Assembly: GCA_025618425.1 (NCBI GenBank)
Contig: CM046835.1
Location: forward strand, 18,941,374-19,005,373
From: Heliocidaris tuberculata
Lineage: Eukaryota > Echinodermata > Echinoidea > Camarodonta > Echinometridae
DNA length: 64,000 nucleotides
Reading direction: 5' to 3'
Shown here: piece by piece, positions 1-10,442 of the stretch
Numbering within the stretch: position 1 is the stretch's first letter
How the letters are laid out: every line of letters starts with the position of its first letter
Translations under genes and position numbers: made by a program
Notes under the pieces: generated by a model
Told to the model about the DNA's origin: nothing
What the model saw: the letters and a program-made list of their open reading frames with translations, nothing else
The model's database searches: none

Positions 1-140
1 TAATTTTATAACCAAATTATTCAACATAATTAAATATGTATCAGAATCATTCTCTTTTATTTTCATTATTATTTTGAAGTATTTGGCATCAATTGTGCCT
101 GGCAGGGAAAAGCGAAATGAATCACTGCATTGAACCCTCA

Positions 141-300
141 GGGCCCCCGTTGCATAAAACCTACTATTAATAGTAACTCTGCTATCAATGGTAACTACCA
201 TGGTACCATCACTCAACAGCCAATCAAAATCAAGGTTTCCATGGGAGTTACCACTGAGGGCAAAGTTACTGTTAATGGTAAGTTTTATGCAACGGGGCCC
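141..300. mobile_element. 160-bp MITE, GGGCC...TTGCATAAAA inverted ends
   Basis: The left end reads GGGCCCCCGTTGCATAAAAC and the right end, reverse-complemented, reads GGGCCCCGTTGCATAAAAC. The inverted match continues with a few mismatches through TAGTAACT and the following bases. No coding sequence is present. The inside contains CAGCCAATCA, which recurs in a second element with similar ends at 40149-40298, so the two look like one family. A short open frame across it is only a by-product of the palindrome. Confidence 0.8.
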
Positions 301-357
301 AGGTCTCTCCTTCCAGTATAACTAATTTCATGCTTCACACCAAAAATTGGTACTTAC

Positions 358-612
358 TGTGAATAGCGAGTACTTGCTCTCGTTTCTGGCTCCATACGGA
401 CATGTATGTCCTCTTCCACTCTTGTCCTCTCTTCTTTGACCTCTTCTGGTGTGTCTACTTTCCTAGCTGGGCTTGATACAAGAGGAGCAAACTGGGCCTT
501 CTTGAAAGAGGGCACATGGATGTTCTGGGCCCGACGGAGTTGTGCTATTGTGTAAGGAGGGATAGGAAGACGGCTGCTAGATCTGGTAGTCCTACCTGAC
601 AACTTAGATTGA
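358..612 (-). CDS. Internal coding exon of minus-strand gene of unknown function
   Basis: The 255-nt exon lies between an acceptor (TTCACAG before 612) and a consensus donor (CACA|GTAAGT at 358/357). It takes one base from the previous exon (AA|T, Asn) and leaves two bases. The frame encodes about 85 residues: a Ser/Arg-rich start, then a conserved-looking stretch PYTIAQLRRAQNIHVPSFKK, then an acidic EEVKEERTRVEEDIHVRMEPE segment likely to be helical. Phase matches the exon at 1072-1332 exactly. The next exon lies off the left edge. I do not recognise the family. Confidence 0.72.
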
Positions 613-1071
613 CTGTGAATATTAAAGGAAAAACAAATGAGAACAATGGTCATGATAATGTCAACATATACATACGCAGAGCACCAACTTGCATAATTTT
701 ACTGATATGCATTTAAATGAATGATCTAATTCTTAAAATTGGGGGGGGGGGGGGAAGTCACTTTTGCAATATTCAGAGTACACTTTGTAAACATTGTCCT
801 CAGTACAAAAACAACAATTTTATACATTGTTAAAAAGATAGTACTTACAAATTATGTATGTCAATTTACAAGTACATGTTTTCAAACATCCATCTTCATT
901 AGTATGGAATTGTACTTCCTAAAATTCATTTCAGTCGAAATGTCTTTTTCACTTGTTATCTACAAGCATCATACATTCTACAAAGTCTGCTAAGTTTGTT
1001 GGACTGAAAATACATGTATATTTACACAGTTGGTCTTGGAAGGACCTCTCAGAATGTCACATCCTACTTAC
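613..1071 (-). other. Intron of the minus-strand gene
   Basis: This AT-rich intron has a GTAAGT donor (1071-1066 reading down) and a TTCACAG acceptor. It contains a run of 14 G at about 741-754. The open frames in it are not protein-like and no gene is seen. Confidence 0.65.
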
Positions 1072-1332
1072 TTAGATTTCATGCTTTGTTGACTGCGTGG
1101 ACTGAGACCATCAAGAGATTGGCCATTGCGAAGAGCACCCTCTGAGCGATCACTAACAGATGTGCATGTTGACGAGACGGACCCTGTAGAACTGAGCTTG
1201 GGAAGACGGTAGGGAGCACCAGAGTTTGGGGAGGCTGGGGTCAGGGAATCTAGGAGCGACTTGTTGAGAAGTTCATCTTCGGGAGAGGCAAGCTTGATGT
1301 GGGGGAAGGACAGCTCTAGTGGATCATCACTT
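1072..1332 (-). CDS. Coding exon, Ser-rich segment, minus-strand gene
   Basis: The 261-nt exon has acceptor TTCTACAG before 1332 and donor CTAA|GTAAGT at 1072/1071. It begins with one base and ends with two, in phase with both neighbours. The only frame without stops gives about 87 residues: SDDPLELSFPHIKLASPEDE and so on, ending in a Ser/Thr-rich stretch (SSTGSVSSTCTSVSDRSEG). That suggests a disordered, phosphorylatable region rather than a folded domain. Codons are normal for coding DNA (CTC, AAG, GAT). Product not recognised. Confidence 0.75.
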
Positions 1333-2610
1333 CTGTAGAATATTTAGGATAAAAGTTGAAAAAAATTCTCTTTTTCAGTTTGTACATGTAAAAGTTAGGT
1401 AACATTTTAACTGAAACTACAAAGTTTGATGAAGGTCATGCAATTAATTCATTATACTTTTACTTTATTTCCTTCGGTAATATTCTACATTATTTTATAT
1501 TTATATATTATTATATATTAACAACTGAGAGGAAAGAACACACACAACTCCTAAAATACTCGCTTCAAAATGCTTGTACAAGTTGTAATAAATGTTGAGT
1601 CGATATTTAATAAGGATCTGTCACTAGTACATGTAATTATCTTGTATATAGATCTATTATCACATGATTGTTTTAATTATCAATATATCGCAGATTAGAT
1701 TGTTTTATATCATCAGGTTCATTTTTTATAAATCCAAAAATTCCAAAGAGAAAATTGTGTTAAAAGAGATAATCACAAACTGTTCTTTTCTACATGATTG
1801 TGGACCAACGAGATACAACTCGAAAAAACATCAATACATCTCTGCCCATGGCTAAGGCAAAATAAAAATTATTCCTAGTTTCAAGTCCCCAACTGCATCC
1901 TTTTTGCACCTGCCTTTTTTTTGGTTATTTAATATCTTTGTTTAAAAAAAAAAAAAAACTTTTTTTTAAACCACCAACATTTTGCTGCAGACCCCCTAAA
2001 CTTAAAACTTGATGCCTTTTGGGGGTTTAAAGGGATCCCTGAAGAATATTAATACAGTATAACAGGAAGCCATGCATAATTGCATTTGTATGTGGGGGCC
2101 ATCTTGGAAAAATATGAAATATCAAATAACATGGTACCCTCTCCTCCTCATTTTCGAAAAATCCAGACGAGAAACTAGGAAACAATTTTACTTGGCCTAA
2201 TATACATGTAAACTAACACTGTGCAGTAGGGTCTACTGCACTGCTAACCATGGTTGAAACATAAACCATAAGGTACATATACATGTACTGTAAGTACCCC
2301 ACTCACGAAACCATCGCTATGTGGGGCTGTGTCAATTTCGGCAGTGGTCACAAACTCTAAATTGAAGAGGTAAAAACACCAATAAAATCAGCAAAATTTT
2401 GAGAAAATACTTCCACATTTTAGGATGATAGAATATTTCATGCCAAATTCTTTGACAATAGGACCTTTATCATCTTGATCAAGTGAAATTTTCAGGCTTT
2501 TTTGGGGCTGGCGATCTTGCTCCTTTCCAGCACACATACACATGTATGTGCTAGATATCAAACACTTGCTATGGGAGGCAATTCTTCACGGTACAAAGGT
2601 ACGGAGTACA

Positions 2611-2653
2611 AGGTTATCTACAATAACCTCATATATGTGTGAGTGGCCGAGAC
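2611..2653. repeat. Short dispersed repeat with GGTTAT...ATAACC hairpin
   Basis: The sequence AAGGTTATCTACAATAACCT is followed by CATATATGTGTGAGTGGC. It matches 5199-5239 (GAGGTTATCTCCAATAACCTC, then GCATAAGTGTGAGTGGC). An inverted, weaker copy lies near 4384-4420. The core forms a short stem, and the common 3' part GTGTGAGTGGC is shared. Confidence 0.6.
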
Positions 2654-2842
2654 CTAAAGTTAGATCTAAATAAAGATTAGAATAAGCTGTTAAAATTAAA
2701 TTATGTTTATATTCAGTATTTATTTCCAATTTATTAAAAATGATACAAATGAAAACAAAAAAACATATAAAACAAGTTAAAACATGCAAATAAATTATTA
2801 ACATAGACTGGCAAACAAACAAAATAATGATAAAAATAGTGT

Positions 2843-2877
2843 ACGTACATGTACAACGCACGTACATGTACATGTAA
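2843..2877. repeat. TACATGTA-type palindrome cluster
   Basis: Overlapping ACATGT palindromes and ACGTACATGTAC units are crowded here. The same motif forms a longer tandem run at about 18910-18930 and is scattered throughout the window. Confidence 0.6.
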
Positions 2878-3479
2878 TGACAATATAACTTGAAGAAAAT
2901 GAATGGAAAAGCCAAGAGGAAGGCTTGTTAAATCGCACACACCCAGAACATCTGGATTATTTAAATAATTACAGTAAGAATGTGGTAAGTACCGAGTAAT
3001 GAAAATATAGATAAAAATCAAAACTTGAATTGAAAATGAAACAATACCAACTCCAAGGAACTCAATTGAGAAAAGAAAAAAAAAGAAAAAAAGAGACATT
3101 CAAAACCACATTGAGAGTTCAAGTTATTACACTTTATAAAATTCAATTAAATACATCCTAATTCTTAAATATACATGTACATGACTAAAGGTCTACTTAA
3201 ATTGTAGACCTTGTATGTAAATAGCGAAAACTGTCGAACGCGTTTGTTTTTTTAATCAGTGACTGCTACACACCATTTCCTGGTGCTTCGTTTGACAGCG
3301 GTTAAGATGAACCAGCGTATCGGTATCGTATGCTACACGACAGTATGCGCATGCAAACATTTTTATGAATGAGCTCGTCATAATATTTCATACCCTGCAT
3401 GCCGAGCGCCTGTGATTGGTGATTGTATCGGAAGTACGGTATGTCTTTGTAAAAATTGATAACTTGGTTTTTTTTAATT

Positions 3480-3650
3480 ACTAACCCCCCCCCCTCCCCC
3501 CCCCCCAGCTGAATGAGCAATTTTAGATGTTGAAAAAATTTGGACCTAAAAAAAAGGTCCCCCCCCCCACTGACCAACTTTTGGAGGGCAGGCGAGAGAA
3601 AAAAAAAAAAAATCTCCCTCCAAGCAGTTCCCCAAAGTTGACAGCCCTGT
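3480..3650. repeat. Fragment of a dispersed poly-C repeat (ACTTTTGGAGGGC type)
   Basis: Two poly-C blocks (3484-3507, 3559-3568) are followed by CACTGACCAACTTTTGGAGG and GCAGGCGA. The same order (poly-C, CACTGAGCGACTTTTGGAGG, GCTGGCGA) appears at 7970-8030. This is a truncated copy of the family also seen at 5128-5400. Confidence 0.6.
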
Positions 3651-4544
3651 GTATCTCATGATCTTGGCAATTTTTCTAGCTCACAATCAGTTATGTACAT
3701 GCTTGAATAGCAAGATGGAGACTGTGTGTGATTCAAGATCTCATAGAGGAGACATTTTGAAGAAATTGCACAGGTGGGATTCGATGATTTTACATCAATA
3801 TGTGACTTAGTTCAAGCAGAGGAGGATGAGCCATTTTGTTAATTAATTGCAGTCCAATATAGCGCATGTCGCATTATAAATATAATTTAATAACTAGAAT
3901 ACCCCTGAAATTGATATACACATGCAAATCGCATCCTATGTTTGACTAAGTTAAGGGGTGCTCCTGCTGATCTTGATTGGTAAAGTGTCAAAAAAGGGGC
4001 GTGTCAAAAGATAATAATACATGTATAAAGGCGGTCCTTAGACTTAGAGAGATAATATCCCGCTAATAGTTAGACCTAAAAATTCAATTATCAGAAGAGA
4101 TCTAGGTCTACCAACTTACAATAGGCTAATTGATATTAGCACTGTATTTTCTATCCATGGAAGAAACAACAAAAGTTACAAAAGTTACAATTTTCAGAAT
4201 ACCATCCCTTGACAATATCAAAAATTACATGTAGGGTCTACATGTAAGACACATGCTGTACTTCAGGTACACATGCTCACTCGTACAATCTTTCAGTTTC
4301 ACATTTCAGCCTTCACCAATATTTTAAAATTTCGTAGTCTAGATTCACTAGAATCTGGATTCTACTTCCAAAAGCAAGGAAAAGCCACTCACATTTATGC
4401 AAGGTTAATTGAGATAAGGAAAAGCAGAATCTATGACAATGTAACCAGCTATAAGTATAACACTACACTACAGTTAGAACATGACAAAATTTGTAATAGT
4501 TTGGTTCAGTCTTAATACAAAATTAAAAACACGACAATGGAGAC

Positions 4545-4694
4545 CTTGCCCCGGCCTTGGGCTTGGCTTGGTCTTCCTTTTGGATGTCGACTTCATCTTC
4601 GAAGCTCTCACGCGCGCCGCGCCGGATGATTACTACAGGACTTGGGCCGTCCTGGCCCGGGAACGTCCCGCGAGAAAAGTAGGCGTAGGTTGTC
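4545..4694 (-). CDS. Possible 50-codon cassette exon of the minus-strand gene
   Basis: The 150-nt block is distinctly GC- and CpG-rich compared with its surroundings. Read between an AG at 4696-4695 and a GT at 4544-4543, it has one leading base and two trailing bases. It would therefore fit in frame between the exons at 4795-4820 and 1072-1332, giving AG|G at the first junction and AG|A at the second. The frame encodes TTYAYFSRGTFPGQDGPSPV, then VVIIRRGARESFEDEVDIQK, then a Lys/Ala-rich tail, which is strongly protein-like. Against it, the acceptor lacks a good pyrimidine tract and the donor (CAAG|GTCTCC) is poor. It may be an alternative exon, or the true splice edges may differ. Confidence 0.45.
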
Positions 4695-4794
4695 CTCAGT
4701 TCCTTGCAAGTGTAGCTAAATCCATGACATGTACACGAGCAACTTTACAAAAACTGTTCTAATTCTATTTTTCAATTATTATACAATAACTCAC

Positions 4795-4820
4795 CTTCCT
4801 CCTGGTAAATTCGGCTGCAT
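4795..4820 (-). CDS. First coding exon of the minus-strand gene (start codon)
   Basis: ATG at 4820-4818 opens MQPNLPGG and is followed by a consensus donor (GGAAG|GTGAGTTA at 4795/4794). The two leftover bases (AG) join in phase with the leading A of the exon at 1072-1332 (AGA, Arg), or with the candidate cassette exon. The sequence before the ATG (GGAGGT) has no in-frame ATG nearby, which supports this start. Only eight complete codons lie in this exon. Confidence 0.6.
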
Positions 4821-4940
4821 ACCTCCAAATTAAAATTCACATATTTTATCAATCATCATAAAACTAAGTCACACAGAAGAGAATCTTCGTTGCAATCACA
4901 ATCTCGATCGCGATCTCGACGCCATACTTTGTTGTCAATG
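4821..4940 (-). promoter_or_regulatory. Probable 5' UTR and promoter side of the minus-strand gene
   Basis: Sequence just upstream of the start codon contains CGATCTCGATCG-like CpG clusters (4900-4925) in an otherwise AT-rich area. I see no clear TATA box or initiator, so the transcription start is not located. The plus-strand gene starts about 5.6 kb to the right, so the two are divergent. Confidence 0.35.
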
Positions 4941-5127
4941 GTAACCACGTGACCAATCAATGATGCCAATATACCTATACGTATAATATGCATATGATAG
5001 ATGCTATAAGCACTGAACCAAAAGCTTTCATTGATTATGAAGTCTGTTAAAACTTTCGGCAGGTTCGGACTTTACTTCTTTGTCAGGAGAGTAACCTTGA
5101 TGTCGTTCAATACTTCTTCCCGTGAGC

Positions 5128-5400
5128 TTAGTGGCGGATTAAGGGGACACTAGCTTCCGGCCCGTGCCCACGGTATATGAAGATATAGATCGAGTGCGAG
5201 GTTATCTCCAATAACCTCGCATAAGTGTGAGTGGCCCGTGCCCCCCCCCCCCTTTGAAAGAAAAGTGTACATTGTGCCCCCTCTTTTTTAAATTGTGCTC
5301 CCCCCCCCATAGCCCCCCCCTAAAGCCCTTTTTTTTGGGGGGGGGGGGCTTGTCAAAGAATTTTTAACGCCAAAGAGAGCCCAAAACGTGTGATTTTTTT
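5128..5400. repeat. Dispersed repeat copy, AGTGGCGGATTAAGGGG type
   Basis: Starts AGTGGCGGATTAAGGGG, contains CCGGCCCGTGCCCAC and, after an embedded short hairpin repeat (5199-5239), continues with poly-C blocks, AATTGTGC and GCTTGTCAAAGAATT. The same landmarks in the same order occur at 7803-8030 (AGTGGCGGATTTAGGGG, CGGCCCGTGCCCAC, CATTGTGCCCC, GCTTGTCAGAGAATT). The hairpin repeat appears to have inserted into this copy, since the GTGGCCCGTGCCC motif is repeated on its right side. Confidence 0.65.
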
Positions 5401-5949
5401 TTCTTCTCATTTGCTTATTTATTTTTACAACATGCATCCAGGATCCGCCCTAGCTGCGTGAGCTGATATTTTCTCTCTTATCAACCAAGCGCTGACATAT
5501 TATGCAGATATCAATTTGTTCTGACAATTTCTGTTTCCTTTTGTTCTGCATCCATACGCCCATTGGTGAAAAAAAAAATGATAATATCATCATGGAAATG
5601 GACGTGAAACTGAATGAAAATGCAAGGAAGGAGCAGTACAGGGAGATGGGGGCCTGGAATGAGTATGGGCAACATGACAGGGGTAAGACCAGTGGGGTAG
5701 AAACGGGAGGGGGGGGGGCCGGGTTACTCACCTTCCCCATTATAAGAGAGATCATCTAGAGACGGGGGGATCAGGACTTTGATGATTAGTAATGATTTAC
5801 TACTTGTTTTACACCCTGTTGCAAATTAAAACACTTTTCTTGGTTATAACATAAATGAAATCATAAGAGGGCAAATATTTCACTAAGACACTATTTCTAA
5901 TTGAAGGGGCCCATTTTTAGAAGAGTGAAAAAAAATAACGTCATGGTTC
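5401..5949. other. Intergenic stretch, no gene seen
   Basis: Open frames on both strands overlap at 5450-5759, but neither has recognisable composition or splice context. A run of 9-10 G is present near 5709. Confidence 0.45.
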
Positions 5950-6840
5950 TTTTTTCGCTTTCTTCTTCTTCTTCTTCTTCTTCTCCTCCTCCTTCTTTTC
6001 TTAGTGTCTTCTCCTTCTTCCTTCTTCTTCCTTCTTTTTCCTTTTCTTCTTTTTCTTCTTCATACTCTTCTTCTCCTCCTTCTTCTTCTTTTTCTTCTTC
6101 TTCTTCTTCTTCTTCTTCTTCCTCCTCCTCTTCTTTTACTTCTTCTTCCTTTTCTTCTTCCTTTTCTTTTTCTTCTTCTTCTTATTCCTTTTCTTCTACT
6201 GGCTTCTTCTCCTTCTTCTTCTTGTCTTCTGGTATTCTCCTTCTTGTTGTCTTCTTGTCTTATTGTCTTCTCCTCCTTCTTCCTTCTTCTTCCTCTTCTT
6301 CTTCTTCTTCTTCTCCTTCTTCTTGTCTTAGTTTCTTCTCCTCCTTTCTCCTTCTTCTTCTTTTTCTTCCTCCTCCTCCTCCTCCTCCTCTTCTTCTCTT
6401 TCTTCTTCTTCCTTTTCTTCTTTTTCTTCTTCTTCTTCTTCTTCTTTTTCTTCTTCTTCTTCTTCTTCTTCTTCTCCTTCTTCTTGTCTTCTTGTATTCT
6501 CCTTCTTGTTGTCTTCTTGTCTTCTCCTCCTTCTTCTTCCTTATTCTTCCTTTTCTTCTTCTTCTTCCTTTTCTTCCCTTTGCCTTCTTCTTCATCTTCT
6601 CTCCTTCTTCTTCGTCTTCTCCTTCTTGTCTTCTTGTCTTCTCCTTCTTCCTTCTTCTTCCTTTTCTTCCTTTTGCCTTCTTCTTCATCTTCTCTCCTTC
6701 TTCTTCTTCTTTCTCTTCTTCTTCTTCTTCTTCTTTTTCTCCTCTTCTTTTTCTTCTTTTTCCCTCTTCCTCTTCCTCCTCCTCTTCTTTCTTTTCTTCT
6801 TTTTTTTCCTTCTTTTTTTTCATCTTCTTCTTCTTTTTCT
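5950..6840. repeat. ~0.9 kb (TTC)n/(GAA)n pyrimidine-purine tract
   Basis: Almost uninterrupted pyrimidine on the plus strand, dominated by TTC/CTT with CTC and TTTTC variants. It has internal higher-order copies: the block with CTTGTATTCTCCTTCTTGTT near 6485 resembles the block near 6232, and TTGCCTTCTTCTTCATCTTC occurs near 6583 and 6671, 88 bp apart. The very long Ser/Phe/Leu and Lys/Arg/Glu open frames it creates in several frames are products of the repeat, not genes. Confidence 0.9.
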
Positions 6841-7094
6841 GCATTTCCCTGCAATTTCCGTTTCCTTCCTTTTTTCTAATGCATTTTTGAAAAATAAATA
6901 CTAGTATTACAGAAACATAAGAAATTTTATACTTATTCTCCCAATTATTCATGAAATGTGACTTTGTTTGCACAGTGGTTTACGATCTGAAATCACTTGC
7001 AAGCACAGCTAACGATTGACATTCAGTATTCGAGTGATGGCGGTAGACTATAATACGCTTTCATGAAAGTTGTGTTGCATATTAGGAAAGAAGG

Positions 7095-7592
7095 CTGGAG
7101 GAATAGAAGACTGGAGAAAGTTAGAGCAAAGTCCGACAAGAAATAAGAAAGTTATGAATTGTCAAAGTTGTAATCAATCAAACACAAATTGGTAACTCGG
7201 TGACGTATCCTACGATCTCTTCTCCTACTTGGTCTGTACAGAAAATTTCATAAATTTTCATTTTCTTAGTTGTTGATGAATCATAAAGGAATACATTTGT
7301 TTCATACAGGTTTTGTGTAAAAAAAAAAACTTATGTGTAATGATTATATCAAAGTTTCATGTTTATTTTTTTTTAAAGTGGAAATTTATGATTTTTAGTA
7401 CATGGCAAATGGGAGAGGAGCTCGCAAAGTACGTCACGGGGTTGCTAATTCGTGTTTGATTGATTACAACTTCAAAAATTCATAACTCTCTTATTTCTTA
7501 TCGGATTTCGCACAAACTTCCATTGGTCTTTTTATTAAATTTTTCTACTTCTTTTAAAACCAGCTTGATATCAGGGTGGACTTCCCCTTTAA
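7095..7592. mobile_element. TTAA-bounded MITE, left end eroded (family A copy 1)
   Basis: Long inverted arms: CAAGAAATAAGAAAGTTATG and GTAATCAATCAAACAC on the left match the reverse complement of GTGTTTGATTGATTACAACT and CATAACTCTCTTATTTCTTA on the right. The right terminus reads GGGTGGACTTCCCC then TTTAA. The outermost part of the left arm is missing. The internal sequence matches the copy at 20019-20606 in both arms. Confidence 0.75.
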
Positions 7593-7802
7593 CAGATTTT
7601 TGTGTAATAACTTTCTATAACAGATTTTACTCTTGACGATCGGAAAGCTTGCCTAAGGTTTGCCAGACACAGTCCAAACTTTTTATGTATAGGATGGATT
7701 CTAACTGCGTGTATAACATATTGCCGAGCGCGCATATACACGGTGTTTATCAGGGAAATAGACCTATCTGTGTAACATACTTTATTAGGATAACTTCGAA
7801 CA

Positions 7803-8030
7803 GTGGCGGATTTAGGGGGGGGGGGGCAATCCCGGCCCGTGCCCACCCCCCTCTTTTTGAGGGAAAACAATGCATTGTGCCCCCTTCCCCCTTTCGACCA
7901 GAAAACCTTTTTTTTTTTTGCTTTTTTTTTTTTTGCTTGTCAGAGAATTATGGAGGGGAACTGGACCCCATAACCCCCCCCCCCCCCCCCCCCCCCCACT
8001 GAGCGACTTTTGGAGGGCTGGCGAAATTTT
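7803..8030. repeat. Most complete copy of the AGTGGCGGATTTAGGGG repeat
   Basis: Starts with AGTGGCGGATTTAGGGG and a G run, then CCCGGCCCGTGCCCAC, CATTGTGCCCC, two poly-T blocks, GCTTGTCAGAGAATT, a poly-C run of more than 20, and finally GAGCGACTTTTGGAGGGCTG. Partial relatives are at 3480-3650 and 5128-5400. No coding potential; class unknown (SINE or 3' end of a LINE are both possible). Confidence 0.6.
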
Positions 8031-8035
8031 TTTAC

Positions 8036-8075
8036 AACTCAACTCAAAACTCAAAACTCAAAACTCAACTCAAAA
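8036..8075. repeat. AACTC / AAAACTC short tandem repeat
   Basis: CAACTCAACTC followed by several AAAACTC units, then CAACTC again. It lies between the poly-C repeat and the TACGC array. Confidence 0.75.
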
Positions 8076-8339
8076 TATATCTTTACGTTATCTGCAAAAA
8101 TGTATACCTTCATGGACGAACAAAGAATTTATACAACTGAAAATAAACCTTGAATATAACATGCTCCTTTTATATGTTGTTGTTTTTTCACTGAAAGAAA
8201 AATGTATTAAAGATAAAAAGGAGAAAGAAAAAAAAAGAGAGAGACAGACAGACAGACATACGCGCACATCCCAACACAATATCCCACCCTTTCCAGCCCC
8301 CCCCCCCCCTTCCCCACCCCAATCCCTGAGCGCTCCTTT

Positions 8340-9110
8340 CCGCGGCAATACGCCGAGGGACGCAAAGGGGTACGCGAGATGGACGTAAAAAAAATGAAAC
8401 ATGTTTAATTTTTTTGCGTATTTTCGGCGTAGAGCACTGGGCGTAGAAAGTACGCAGTTCTTGCGCAAGTCTACTCAACACTACGCTACTGTACGCCATG
8501 CCTACGCAATAGTACGCTACCCTACGCCAGTCCAATGAAACATCCTTTGAGGCTGGCGTAGTGTTAATGGAAGGGCGGAGTGTTGTGTAGTACTGCGTAC
8601 GGACTACGCCGAGCTTACGCCGCCTTACGTTGTGCCTACGCTGGCCTACGCAGCAATACGCCGAGGGACGCAAAGGGGTCGCGAGATGGACGGAAAAATT
8701 TAAAAATGTTTAATTTTTTGCGTACTTAATTTCGGCGTAGAGTACTGGACGCAGAAAGTACGCAGTTTTTACACAAGTCTACGCAACACTACGCTAATGT
8801 ACGCCATGCCTACGCAATAATATGGTACCCTACGCCAGTCCTACGAAAAAATCCTTTGAGGCTGGCGTAGTGTCACGGATGGAAGGGCGTGGTGTTGCGT
8901 ACTTTTGCTTAGTGTGGGTTCAGCATAAGCAAACCTACGTACCCTTTACGCCAGACCTACGTATACACAATCCTATTCGTAGGTACGCCAACTACATATG
9001 CCGTAGGTACGCGGTGCCTTTGCACAGGGTACGCAACCATACGCCATTGTACGCTAGCCTATAACCTACACAGGGACTACGTCGATACGCAGCCTAATTT
9101 CGGCGTATTA
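8340..9110. repeat. CpG-rich TACGC array with a ~309-bp duplicated unit
   Basis: Dozens of TACGC/GCGTA pentamers in a locally CpG-rich block. A unit beginning GCAATACGCCGAGGGACGCA occurs at about 8343 and again at about 8652, and CATCCTTTGAGGCTGGCGTA (8541) matches AATCCTTTGAGGCTGGCGTA (8850), so the period is about 309 bp. A third, more degraded stretch runs to about 9110. Open frames through it have no independent support. It could be a satellite or the inside of a DNA transposon. Confidence 0.7.
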
Positions 9111-10129
9111 TATTACATTTTCTTCCGAAATCGGATCGCAAGCAGATCATTAACAAATTACAGTTTTCGCCTCCTAATGATCCAAAATAATGTTCCCTCC
9201 ATATTTTCACCCCCTCCCCCGATCTCTTTTACAAGACTTCCCCTCTATACATGCTGTATCACGTTATGGGCAAGCTATGGTAGGCTATATCCGTAGACTT
9301 TCAGTGTTTTACTCTTGAATTTGTCAACTAATCCGTCAAATCCGATGATATGCAACTTTTTGCAATTGTTGTCACTTTCAATAGCTGCATGGGAGTTCAA
9401 ACAATTATACTCGCACATTAGAAAGTTCATCTTTTTGATGGGCGCCGTTTTGTAATATACGGTCGTTTCCAGATTCAGTTTCAGTTTCAGATTCAAAATA
9501 CATTTATTTCATTCTCAGAATCAAATAAATACAGAAATGAAATGTACATTTAAAAAAAAAAATGGTGGAAGGAGACGAGGGTCCCATGAAGCATGTGTTG
9601 GGACCGCCTTGACAATGCATATTATATAACAACGATAATAGCATACAAAAAGGGGGGGGGGGGGAGAAATCTGCAATATACTGACTATATTGTACGAAGT
9701 ATTATAGGGAATGTTTTAATAGAGTTGTTCCAGAGTTGTTCCAGAGTTCCAGAGTTTGTTAAATTGTTCCAGAGTTTGGGACCAGAAAAACGAATATTTT
9801 GTGGAAATTCAACTGTTCTATGGCTAGGAACATGGATGTCTCTCACAGATCTTGTCGAATAATTATGAAAATCAAACAGATAAATTGTTCGGGGAGCGGA
9901 GATATTTGTAAATGCAAGCACTTAAACATAAAAACGTACTGTTGGTAAGTGACGATATTTTCAGATTTTATGAGTCTCAAGTCATGAAATATTAGCAAAT
10001 GATTAGGGGCTGGTATTATGAGCATGGGCCTACAAGGTCCATGGTATGTCTTCCTTTTTCTTCTTATCATCTCTTCGACTATTTTTGACGCTATCCATGC
10101 AGGTTTTGAATTTATTATGCTCAGTCAAG
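9111..10129. other. Intergenic stretch, no gene seen
   Basis: It holds a 12-bp G run (9651-9663) and a GTTCCAGAGTT short repeat (9725-9775, about four copies). Nothing looks coding. Confidence 0.45.
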
Positions 10130-10414
10130 ATGCAAAGTCAGTCGATAAGCGATTAATAATATTTCCTGCAGAGGGAGAGATGGCATGAACGTCATTGAAT
10201 GGGGAGGATTATATCGGGGGTTCCCCGATTCCACACAACATATCCGCGTTACGCATGCACCGTGTACAGACCAGAGATACAGACAAGCTCAGGCTAACCC
10301 TCAATAGCGCGAATTATATCTCTGCTACTATAAATTTGATCGTCTGCTGCGTTGAGACGCTTACCGCCCATGGCCGCAATTTCTTCGATTGTTTGGAATT
10401 AAACATTGAGATCA
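10130..10414 (+). promoter_or_regulatory. CpG-enriched 5' exon / promoter side of plus-strand gene
   Basis: This segment is richer in CpG (ATCCGCGTTACGCATGCACCG, GCGCGAATT, GCTTACCGCCCATGGCCGC) than the kilobases around it, and it leads straight into a consensus splice donor. A short upstream ATG at 10185 opens a frame that stops before the donor. No TATA box is obvious. Confidence 0.4.
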
Positions 10415-10442
10415 ATGGATGTCAAGCCAAAGAAATTGACAA
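10415..10442 (+). CDS. Proposed first coding exon of plus-strand gene
   Basis: ATG at 10415 opens MDVKPKKLT and runs into the donor GACAA|GTAAGTATT. The single leftover base A joins AT at the start of the exon at 23544 to make AAT (Asn) and continues the frame MDVKPKKLTNGETNMNGMDG. The start context is weak at -3 (T), though +4 is G. Another frame (ending CQAKEID) is also open through this exon and can be spliced in phase; I prefer the ATG above because the downstream frame has better codon use. Confidence 0.45.

Larger units (their letters stand above)
1333..4544 (-). other. Long intron with small repeats; no gene seen
   Basis: This lies between the exons at 1072-1332 and 4545-4694. It holds ACATGT-rich stretches (2844-2877), poly-C runs and a fragment of a dispersed repeat (3480-3650), and two copies of a short hairpin repeat (2611-2653, inverted near 4380-4420). 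Open frames here are AT-rich and have no protein-like composition. Confidence 0.55.

Noticed and set aside
5901..6973. Several very long open frames (up to 329 codons) on both strands
   Set aside because: They lie in the TTC/GAA tract and encode only Ser/Phe/Leu or Lys/Arg/Glu repeats in every frame.
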